From: Clostridia bacterium
GTDB lineage: Bacteria; Bacillota; Clostridia; Christensenellales; CAG-138
Reading direction: 5' to 3'
Assembly (NCBI GenBank): GCA_017435185.1
Contig: JAFSFN010000171.1
Location: 1-6,296 of the forward strand
Length of the DNA: 6,296 nucleotides
The translations under genes were made by a program, and so were the position numbers. The notes beneath the pieces are model-generated. The model searched no databases and was not told where the DNA came from. It saw nothing but the letters and a program-made list of their open reading frames with translations. Positions 1 to 4,827 of the stretch are shown one piece after another (position 1 is the stretch's first letter; every line of letters starts with the position of its first letter).

Positions 1-170
1 ATGCCTTCGGCATGGCCGTTCGCCCATGCAAAGTCAGAATTGCTGCGCAATTACTTCCACGCATTCGCCGTACACGCCGCCGAATGCTATTGTAGCCTAA
101 ACGCTTAAAAGTTGGTTTGCGGTTAAATACTATTGTAGCCTAAACGCTTTTGAGTTTCTTTTAGTAAGAC
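1..170. repeat. Inverted-repeat-rich intergenic block with two 20-bp direct repeats
   Basis: No convincing gene is present here. Several short inverted repeats follow one another: ATGCC/GGCAT around a TTCG loop (1-13), GCATGG/CCATGC (10-15 with 24-29), AATTGC/GCAATT around a 3-base loop (38-43 with 47-52), and GCATTCG/CGAATGC (61-67 with 81-87). Next come two exact copies of CTATTGTAGCCTAAACGCTT at 87-106 and 130-149, 43 bases apart start to start. A plus-strand frame is open from base 1 to a stop at 106-108 (35 codons), but it runs straight through the palindromes, so I do not call it a gene. The arrangement resembles a dispersed intergenic repeat element or a structured RNA end. Which of these it is cannot be decided from one copy. 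Confidence 0.55.
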
Positions 171-207
171 AAAAAAACAGCTCCGTCTTGCGATGAAGCT
201 GTTTTTT
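171..207 (-). terminator. Rho-independent terminator, probably ending rnpB (works in either direction)
   Basis: An 11-bp stem, AAAAAACAGCT (172-182) with AGCTGTTTTTT (197-207), is extended inside by a short imperfect stem closing on a TTGC loop. On the minus strand the hairpin is followed by a run of seven T (177 to 171), which is the expected form for ending transcripts that leave rnpB. On the plus strand it also has a T tract, so it could terminate an unseen gene entering from the left. It is the first hairpin with a proper U tract downstream of rnpB. Confidence 0.75.
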
Positions 208-228
208 ATTATTTCCCTTTGTTTTTGA

Positions 229-274
229 CGACTTTTTTCAAAAAGTCGGCGGGGTCAAAGGGGCAGCGCCCCTT
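229..274. repeat. Paired palindromes between rnpB and its terminator
   Basis: Two hairpins stand side by side: CGACTTTTT/AAAAAGTCG (229-237 with 240-248) and AAGGGGC/GCCCCTT around AGC (258-264 with 268-274), joined by a short G-rich stretch. Neither is followed by a T run on the minus strand, so as terminators of rnpB they would be atypical. The strong, compact symmetry suggests a dispersed intergenic palindromic element, or a 3' processing or stabilising structure on the rnpB precursor. Confidence 0.5.
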
Positions 275-293
275 GTAAACTGTTTTCCGTTAT

Positions 294-632
294 ACGAGCA
301 AGCAATAAGCCGAGTTCTGTATAACTGTGACCATCTATCTTGGCGCATCGTCACCGATACGCTCATGCGATTTTCAAGAGCGTGACGGGCAGCCATTAAA
401 TGCTCTCATTTCAATCTTGCTCCGAGTGGGGTTTACAGCACGCTCTTCGTCGCCGAAGAGGTGGGTGAGCTCTTACCTCGCCTTTCCACCCTTACCGCAA
501 AATGCGGCGGTATATCTCTGTTGCACTATCCTTAAAGTCGCCTTCACCGGACGTTATCCGGCACCCTTGCCCTGTGGAGCTCGGACTTTCCTCCCCGCCA
601 CAAGTGACGGGGCAGTCACATAGCTTACTCGT
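294..632 (-). ncRNA. rnpB: RNase P RNA (catalytic RNA subunit), bacterial A type
   Basis: This is the ribozyme component of RNase P, which removes 5' leaders from precursor tRNAs together with the RnpA protein. Read on the minus strand, the conserved blocks appear in order: GAGGAAAGTCCGAGCTCC (the 5' half of P4 and its surroundings), GGATAGTGCAACAGAGA, CCGCC...GCGGTAAGGGTGGAAAGG, GTAAACCCC and CGGAGCAAGA, AGATAGATGGTCAC, and finally ACAGAACTCGGCTTAT (the 3' half of P4). The ends were set by helix P1: ACGAGTAAGC (632 to 623) pairs with GCTTGCTCGT (303 to 294) with one G-U pair. The length of about 339 bases fits the class. It lies 19 bases after the zinc-ribbon gene on the same strand, so it may be co-transcribed, transcribed from its own promoter, or both. 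Exact mature ends could differ by a few bases. Confidence 0.96.
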
Positions 633-651
633 ATTAAATTGTCAATTGTTT

Positions 652-1368
652 TTATTCGGTGTAAAGTATACGGCCGCAGTTTTCACATTCAACTATGCCG
701 TCACCCGAAGCTACACGCTTTACAACGGAAGTGGGAAGCGACATATTGCAGCCTCCGCATTGATTGTTTGCAACCTTTGCCATGGGCACTGCGTGACGAG
801 TCTTGATGAAAGTATATTTTTCAAGCAGGACCGCTTCCACATCTTTCTTGAGTTTATCTGCCTTTTCGCGGGCAGCCGCTATCGCAGGCTTTGCTTCTTC
901 CTGCTCTTTTTCACATTCGGCTCGCAATACATCATATTCCTTTTTTGCGCGAGATGCTTTTGAACCCATTTCTCTGTATTCTGTTACGGCTTTTTCTATC
1001 CATGCTATGGCATCGAAAAGCTCACGGCGTGTTTCCGCAACCTCTTTCAAAACCTTTTCGATGGATGAACGAGCTTCAGTAAGCTCGGCCGCTGTGCTTT
1101 CTTCATCGTTCTGAATGACTTCAAATTCAGATGCTTCAAGCTCACAAGCCTTTTCAAGCTCGTTAACCTTTGCCGTAAGGCGTTCAACTACGGCTTCTTT
1201 TGTGTCAAGTTGCTTCTGGATAGAAGTGAGCTGGGACTGCTGTTCGGTCAAGAAAGCATGAAGTTTGTTGAGCTTTAAGCGTGACGGAGTCGAGCGGACT
1301 CCCATTTCGAGCTTGTCGAGCTCGCATACAGCCTCGTGATAGAGCCAAAGTGCGTTGAGTTTATTCAT
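652..1368 (-). CDS. Coiled-coil protein with C-terminal C4 zinc ribbon (COG1579 family)
   Basis: A 238-residue soluble protein. Residues from about 30 to 185 are rich in Glu, Lys, Ala and Leu with heptad-like spacing, indicating a long antiparallel coiled coil. The C-terminus carries a zinc-ribbon: Cys204-x2-Cys207 (CGGCNMSLP) and Cys228-x2-Cys231 (CENCGRILY). This is the layout of the COG1579 family, whose members in several bacteria are implicated in nucleic-acid or ribosome-related roles; the exact function in Clostridia is not settled. The start is supported by an AAGGAG ribosome binding site 8 bases before ATG. It follows the Nif3-like gene by 22 bases and leads into rnpB, an arrangement seen in other Firmicutes. 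The metal site and family are clear; the function is not. Confidence 0.9.
   Translation of the reverse strand: MNKLNALWLYHEAVCELDKLEMGVRSTPSRLKLNKLHAFLTEQQSQLTSIQKQLDTKEAVVERLTAKVNELEKACELEASEFEVIQNDEESTAAELTEARSSIEKVLKEVAETRRELFDAIAWIEKAVTEYREMGSKASRAKKEYDVLRAECEKEQEEAKPAIAAAREKADKLKKDVEAVLLEKYTFIKTRHAVPMAKVANNQCGGCNMSLPTSVVKRVASGDGIVECENCGRILYTE
665..692 (-). promoter_or_regulatory. Candidate rnpB promoter inside the end of the upstream gene
   Basis: On the minus strand, TTGAAT (692 to 687) lies 16 bases before TATACT (670 to 665). Both are close to the sigma-A consensus. The start point would fall near 658, about 25 bases ahead of helix P1 of rnpB. The boxes overlap the last codons of the zinc-ribbon protein gene, so the bases are also constrained by coding. 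A perfect TTGACA at 645-640 lies nearby but has only a weak partner (TATGTG) inside the RNA. Confidence 0.45.
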
Positions 1369-1390
1369 TTTCAGTGCTCCTTCCGTGGTC

Positions 1391-2155
1391 TTACACTCCT
1401 CGCAAACAAGAGGTTTGAGAAAGTGTCAACTTATATTGTACATCATTTGAAATGGTCTGTAAACGATTAATGAGCGGAAGCAGTACAACTCTTTCTGTTT
1501 CGTAATGTCCTGCTTCTATCATGCAAAGCCCCAGATGCTTTGCCGAGAGTGCCTGGTTGTGTTTGATTTCTCCCGTGATAAGCACATCTGCACCGCTTGT
1601 GTGGGCATGCATGAAATCACTTCCGCCGCTGCCGCCTATAAGTGCCGCTTTGCTTATGAGTGCATTTTCATCGCCGCAGAAACGAACTGTTGTATCGAGC
1701 TTTTCTTCAACAAAATGAGCAAGGTCAATAAGACGCAGGGGATTGCTCAAATTACCGATTCTGCCAAGTTCGTCGGGCGGCAGGGGAATAACATCATTAA
1801 GTCCAAGGCATGATGCAAGACAATCATTGACGCCACCCGGTGCTTTGTCGAGATTTGTGTGCATGGCAAAATGAGCAATGCCGTGCTTTATAAGCATATA
1901 AGCCGCCGCCGTGTCGGGGTCGTCGGGAAGTATTCGTTTTACGGGCGTGAAGAAAATGGGGTGGTGGGTCAAAAGCAGATCGGCGCCGAACATAGCGGCC
2001 TCGGATACTGTTTGTACAGTGCAGTCAAGCGCAACAAGCACTTTTTTTATCTCTTTTCGTTCTCTGCCCACAAGCAAGCCAACATTGTCAAAATCCATTG
2101 CCAGCTCGGGCGGAGCGATTTCATTCATCATTCTTATAAAATCATCAAGCCTCAT
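1391..2155 (-). CDS. Nif3-like dinuclear metal-centre protein (YqfO/YbgI family)
   Basis: A 254-residue protein of the Nif3/DUF34 family, of short form: it lacks the extra inserted domain that makes many Firmicutes members about 370 residues long. By comparison with E. coli YbgI, the likely ligands of the two-metal site are His64 and His65 (in LLLTHHPIFF), Asp103 (in HTNLDKAPGGVND), and His217 with Glu221 (in AGHYETE). The motif ITGEIKHNQAL (193-203) is also typical. The family has been linked to GTP cyclohydrolase-like or metal-insertion activities, but no reaction is firmly established. The ATG is preceded by AGAAAGGA at 8 bases. It lies 15 bases after trmK and 22 before the zinc-ribbon gene, in the common trmK-nif3 pair. 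The C-terminal residues after about 235 are not conserved-looking but the frame is intact. Confidence 0.93.
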   Translation of the reverse strand: MRLDDFIRMMNEIAPPELAMDFDNVGLLVGRERKEIKKVLVALDCTVQTVSEAAMFGADLLLTHHPIFFTPVKRILPDDPDTAAAYMLIKHGIAHFAMHTNLDKAPGGVNDCLASCLGLNDVIPLPPDELGRIGNLSNPLRLIDLAHFVEEKLDTTVRFCGDENALISKAALIGGSGGSDFMHAHTSGADVLITGEIKHNQALSAKHLGLCMIEAGHYETERVVLLPLINRLQTISNDVQYKLTLSQTSCLRGV

Positions 2156-2170
2156 GTTGTCGTTCCTTTC

Positions 2171-2893
2171 TTACTTGTCGGGCAGGAGCGAAAGCAGTGT
2201 GCTTACTTTATCAAGCTCCCACAAAAGTCTTTGCGGCTCACAACCGTTTTTTTGTGCCGCATAAAGCTCTTTGTTGAGCATATTGCGGCGTTTATCCAAA
2301 AATGCACCGAGCAGCGGGTCGTTCTTTTCAAAGAGTTTACTGCCGATTCCCCAATAATCTTTTGGAAAACCCTCAAAAACAGGACTTTCTTCGCCGTTTG
2401 AAGGCTTTATGCCGATTATCTGGTAGTAACGGTTTGCGTCAAATACGAGCTGTTCGTCAAATATCGTATAACCGTTTTCAAAAATAAATATACGCAGTTC
2501 TTCGATGCCACCCATGGGTTGGAGTATTATGCGCTCGGCTTTCTTTGCGACGGCTTCACCTTTGTCAAGCAGTGATGCAATAAGCTCACCGCCCATGCCT
2601 GCTATTATTATCGTATCAATATTATCGGCTTCACTCAGGTGTGACAGACCATCGCTTACGCAAAGCGTTATTCTGCCCGAAAGACTGCACTTTTCAACCA
2701 GCAGGTGTGCCTTTTGCAGTGACGGCTCGCTTATGTCGGAAGCAATGACTTTTTCGGATATGCCCATTTGGCAAAGTGCAACCGACAAACGCCCATGATC
2801 ACAGCCTATATCGGCGGTAACACGGGAACTGTGCATCATGCTTATTACCGAATTTAAGCGGGGGCGAAGTGCAACCCCCTTTGTTTTTCTCAT
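2171..2893 (-). CDS. trmK: tRNA (adenine(22)-N1)-methyltransferase TrmK
   Basis: This enzyme transfers a methyl group from S-adenosylmethionine to N1 of A22 in the D-arm region of certain tRNAs. Numbered from the start used here (240 residues), the Rossmann-fold signatures are ADIGCDHGRL (27-36, SAM motif I), ASDISEPSLQKA (51-62, motif II), IIAGMGGELI (96-105) and ILQPMGG (123-129), followed by a helical C-terminal part (about 185-235) typical of the family. The frame extends to an ATG at 2914, but the ATG at 2893 is preferred: it has AAAGGA 10 bases upstream, while the 2914 ATG has no ribosome binding site and would sit only about 7 bases from the predicted transcription start. It is the first gene of the operon with the Nif3-like gene. 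Confidence 0.94.
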   Translation of the reverse strand: MRKTKGVALRPRLNSVISMMHSSRVTADIGCDHGRLSVALCQMGISEKVIASDISEPSLQKAHLLVEKCSLSGRITLCVSDGLSHLSEADNIDTIIIAGMGGELIASLLDKGEAVAKKAERIILQPMGGIEELRIFIFENGYTIFDEQLVFDANRYYQIIGIKPSNGEESPVFEGFPKDYWGIGSKLFEKNDPLLGAFLDKRRNMLNKELYAAQKNGCEPQRLLWELDKVSTLLSLLPDK

Positions 2894-2903
2894 TTTTGTT
2901 TTG

Positions 2904-2909
2904 TCCTTT
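2904..2909 (-). promoter_or_regulatory. Ribosome binding site that decides the trmK start
   Basis: AAAGGA on the minus strand lies 10 bases before the ATG at 2893. It falls inside the longer reading frame that begins at 2914, so it favours the shorter protein by seven residues. Confidence 0.65.
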
Positions 2910-2927
2910 GACATACAAACTCAATTT

Positions 2928-2956
2928 ATTATAAAACATATAGGAAACATCCGCAA
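2928..2956 (-). promoter_or_regulatory. Promoter of the trmK operon
   Basis: A perfect TATAAT (2933 to 2928) lies 17 bases after TTGCGG (2956 to 2951), which keeps the TTG core of a -35 box. Transcription would start near 2921 and leave a leader of about 28 bases before the preferred trmK start. It is arranged back to back with the promoter of the divergent membrane-protein gene, with only 10 bases between the two -35 boxes. Confidence 0.6.
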
Positions 2957-2966
2957 ACACCAAAAA

Positions 2967-2994
2967 TTGTAAAATGAAGATATTATGCTATAAT
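2967..2994 (+). promoter_or_regulatory. Promoter of the DUF1461 membrane-protein gene
   Basis: A perfect extended -10 (TGCTATAAT, 2986-2994) is preceded at 16 bases by TTGTAA (2967-2972), a four-of-six -35 box. The start point would be near 3001, giving a leader of about 25 bases. It is divergent from the trmK promoter. Confidence 0.65.
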
Positions 2995-3013
2995 TAAGCA
3001 GATACATCTTTTT

Positions 3014-3017
3014 GGAG
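3014..3017 (+). promoter_or_regulatory. Ribosome binding site that decides the DUF1461 start
   Basis: GGAG lies 8 bases before the ATG at 3026. An in-frame GTG at 3017 overlaps this very site and so cannot use it, which makes 3026 the better start. Confidence 0.7.
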
Positions 3018-3025
3018 TGACGGAA

Positions 3026-3724
3026 ATGAAAAATGAGCGCTTTGCAGGTGCTGTTAAACTCACAGCAGGTATTTTGGGCGGTATAAGTCTCATAATTGCA
3101 ATATTGATACTTTCGGTGCATATGGTCTGTTTTGACAGGGGGATGTATGCCGACGAATATAAAAAAGAAAAGACGGCAATACATATGCAGACTACCGATG
3201 AAGAACTTATGGAAGCGACTGAAGCCCTGCTTTTATATATTCAGGGCGACAGGGATACCATAATGGTCGATGTCGAGATAGACGGCGAAACAGTGCCTTT
3301 CTATAACGAGCGTGAAGCCGAGCATATGATAGATGTTAAAGTGCTTTATGAAAATGCCATGACGGTCATGTGGGTATGCATCGCCGCTTTTGCTGTGCTT
3401 ACCGCATTGCAACTCATACTTTTCAAAAAGCAGGGTGCAAAAAGTGCGATAAAAGGCTTTTTTGCCGCCAACATAATAAGTGCAGCCATAATTGCCGCAC
3501 TTGCAGTGTTCCTGCTGGTCGACTTTGATACATTCTGGACTTCGTTCCACCATGTGTTCTTCAGCAACGATTTGTGGCAGATGAATATATTCACCGATAG
3601 AATGATACAACTCTTCTCGGGCGGAGATTTCTTTTTCACCGTATGTGTGCGTGTTGTTCTGTGGGCCGTGGGGATTGATGTGTTGCTGCTGCTTGTTGCA
3701 TTTGCGGCAAAACGAAAGCTCTGA
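3026..3724 (+). CDS. DUF1461/TIGR01906 integral membrane protein (Lit-related family)
   Basis: A 232-residue membrane protein with four likely membrane helices at about 11-33, 112-133, 145-165 and 205-226. Two extracytoplasmic loops carry the family signatures: FYNEREAEHMIDVK (92-105), and the segment 170-202 containing FHHVFFSNDLW and then TDRMIQLF. This is the TIGR01906/DUF1461 pattern. The family includes Lit, an enzyme that moves an acyl chain within the N-terminal Cys of lipoproteins to make lyso-form lipoproteins. Whether this member does that reaction is inference. His100, His175 and His176 are conserved-looking polar residues facing the outer surface. It is a single-gene unit with its own promoter and terminator, divergent from trmK and convergent with folD. 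Family assignment is firm; the function is open. Confidence 0.87.
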   Translation: MKNERFAGAVKLTAGILGGISLIIAILILSVHMVCFDRGMYADEYKKEKTAIHMQTTDEELMEATEALLLYIQGDRDTIMVDVEIDGETVPFYNEREAEHMIDVKVLYENAMTVMWVCIAAFAVLTALQLILFKKQGAKSAIKGFFAANIISAAIIAALAVFLLVDFDTFWTSFHHVFFSNDLWQMNIFTDRMIQLFSGGDFFFTVCVRVVLWAVGIDVLLLLVAFAAKRKL

Positions 3725-3734
3725 TAAAAGATAA

Positions 3735-3772
3735 AAAAGCCGTTGCCCTTTAGCTAAAGGACAACGGCTTTT
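3735..3772. terminator. Bidirectional terminator between the DUF1461 gene and folD
   Basis: An 11-bp stem, AAAAGCCGTTG (3735-3745) with CAACGGCTTTT (3762-3772), continues past one C/A mismatch into a further CCTTT/AAAGG stem with an AGCT loop. A-rich and T-rich flanks on the two sides allow it to stop both the plus-strand gene ending at 3724 and the minus-strand folD ending at 3785. Confidence 0.9.
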
Positions 3773-3784
3773 CTTGTAAAGAGT

Positions 3785-4639
3785 TTATTTGCTGATGCCC
3801 GCTTTTCTTTCTGCGCTCTGAACCGTCTGTTCAATGAGCTTTGCGATGGTGACAGGGCCGACACCGCCGGGAACGGGCGTGTAGGCGGAGGACTTGGGAG
3901 CGGCGTTTTCAAGGTCGATATCGCCGACATTGCCCTCGTTGTAGCCTGCATCAACGAGGACTGCGCCTTCTTTTATCCAGTCAGCCTGAATGAACTTGGG
4001 TCTTCCGACTGCCGCAACGACTATATCGGCACGACGGACTTTTTCGGGAAGGTCGCGTGTTTTCGTGTGGCAGATGGTGACGGTTGCGTTTTCATTGAGA
4101 AGCATCATTGCAACGGGCTTGCCCAAAATGGGGCTTCTGCCCACAACGACAACATCCTTGCCTGAAATCTCGATGTTGTAACGCTTGAGTATTGAGAGAA
4201 TCGAGAAAGGTGTTGCGCTGAAATATGAGGGAAGCTTCATTGTCATTGCACCGAAAGTGGTGATGTTAACGCCGTCAACATCTTTGTCGGGAGCAATGCG
4301 GTTGAAGCAAGCCTGCTCGTCTATCTGTGAGGGGACGGGATGCTGCAAAAGTATGCCGCATACATTATCGTCAGCGTTGAGAGCGTCTATCTGGGCAAGA
4401 AGCTCTTCGGTGGTCGTCTCCTGAGGCATTTCTATTTTCAATGGCGTGATGCCTACACGGCGGCAAGCATTGCCCTTCATGCGTACATATGTGACTGATG
4501 CCGGGTCATCACCGACAAGTATGGTGGCGAGAGTGGGTGCACTGCCTGTTTTTTCGACCAAAGCGGCAACTCGTGTTGTAAGGTCGGCTTCGATTTCCTT
4601 GGCAAGAGCTTTGCCGTCAAGAACAAAAGGCGTTGACAT
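3785..4639 (-). CDS. folD: Bifunctional methylenetetrahydrofolate dehydrogenase / methenyltetrahydrofolate cyclohydrolase
   Basis: FolD interconverts 5,10-methylene-, 5,10-methenyl- and 10-formyl-tetrahydrofolate in the cytosol, supplying purine and formyl-methionine synthesis. At 284 residues it has the usual length. Catalytic and folate-site residues are in place: Tyr51 and Lys55 in YVRMKG, Gln99 in GILLQHPVP, and Asp120/Asp122 in PDKDVDGVN. The cofactor loop is GRSPILGKP (167-175) and the C-terminal signature is PVPGGVGP (255-262). One variation: the common PCTP motif reads SATP (141-144), so its Cys is replaced by Ala. The ATG has a strong GGAGG site 9 bases upstream and a near-consensus promoter beyond that. 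It is transcribed alone and meets the DUF1461 gene tail to tail. Confidence 0.97.
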   Translation of the reverse strand: MSTPFVLDGKALAKEIEADLTTRVAALVEKTGSAPTLATILVGDDPASVTYVRMKGNACRRVGITPLKIEMPQETTTEELLAQIDALNADDNVCGILLQHPVPSQIDEQACFNRIAPDKDVDGVNITTFGAMTMKLPSYFSATPFSILSILKRYNIEISGKDVVVVGRSPILGKPVAMMLLNENATVTICHTKTRDLPEKVRRADIVVAAVGRPKFIQADWIKEGAVLVDAGYNEGNVGDIDLENAAPKSSAYTPVPGGVGPVTIAKLIEQTVQSAERKAGISK

Positions 4640-4693
4640 GATTGTTTTCCTCCAAAATTCTGTGAATCAAGGTGCGTTATGCAACTATAATCA

Positions 4694-4722
4694 AGTATAT
4701 ATTGTTTTTAATATGTTTTCAA
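4694..4722 (-). promoter_or_regulatory. folD promoter
   Basis: TTGAAA (4722 to 4717) and TATACT (4699 to 4694) are separated by exactly 17 bases. Both are close to the sigma-A consensus. Transcription would start near 4687, leaving a leader of about 48 bases with no obvious riboswitch or attenuator. Confidence 0.75.
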
Positions 4723-4754
4723 GGTAAAACGCATTAAGACACATCACAATTAAA

Positions 4755-4782
4755 TTAACAGTTCGTACATTGCTTTTAACAG
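4755..4782. repeat. TTAACAG direct repeat upstream of the LRR gene
   Basis: TTAACAG occurs at 4755-4761 and 4776-4782, a 21-base period equal to two helical turns. The copies flank and overlap the candidate -35 region of the LRR gene, so they could be half-sites for a regulator. A 7-base match in an AT-rich region may also be chance. Confidence 0.25.
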
Positions 4783-4798
4783 ATATAGATATTAAAAT
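4770..4798 (+). promoter_or_regulatory. Candidate promoter of the LRR surface-protein gene
   Basis: TTGCTT (4770-4775) lies 17 bases before TAAAAT (4793-4798), a five-of-six -10 box. The start point would be near 4805, giving a leader of about 23 bases that contains the GGGAG ribosome binding site at 4817-4821, 6 bases before the ATG at 4828. Confidence 0.5.
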
Positions 4799-4827
4799 GA
4801 ACCAAAAGTAAAGAATGGGAGAGAATT

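Noticed and set aside
1..108. Possible 35-residue plus-strand peptide ending at 106-108
   Set aside because: It consists of palindromic DNA plus one copy of the 20-bp direct repeat, and no ribosome binding site can be seen because it starts at the window edge.
87..149. CRISPR array made of the two 20-bp repeats
   Set aside because: There are only two units with a 20-base repeat and 23-base spacer, no dyad in the repeat, no further copies and no cas genes in view.
327..623. Plus-strand frame across the rnpB region
   Set aside because: It lies entirely opposite RNase P RNA, whose conserved blocks and P1 pairing explain the sequence. There is no family resemblance in the translation.
617..645. 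Perfect TTGACA as the rnpB -35 box
   Set aside because: The only -10 at a proper distance is TATGTG, and transcription would then begin inside the RNA and remove helix P1.
2921..3184. Minus-strand 87-codon frame between trmK and the DUF1461 gene
   Set aside because: It covers the divergent promoters and the 5' end of the DUF1461 gene in antisense. It has a poor start context and no recognisable protein.
4640..4693. Riboswitch in the folD leader
   Set aside because: The leader is only about 48 bases and shows no THF-riboswitch-like conserved core or competing terminator hairpin.
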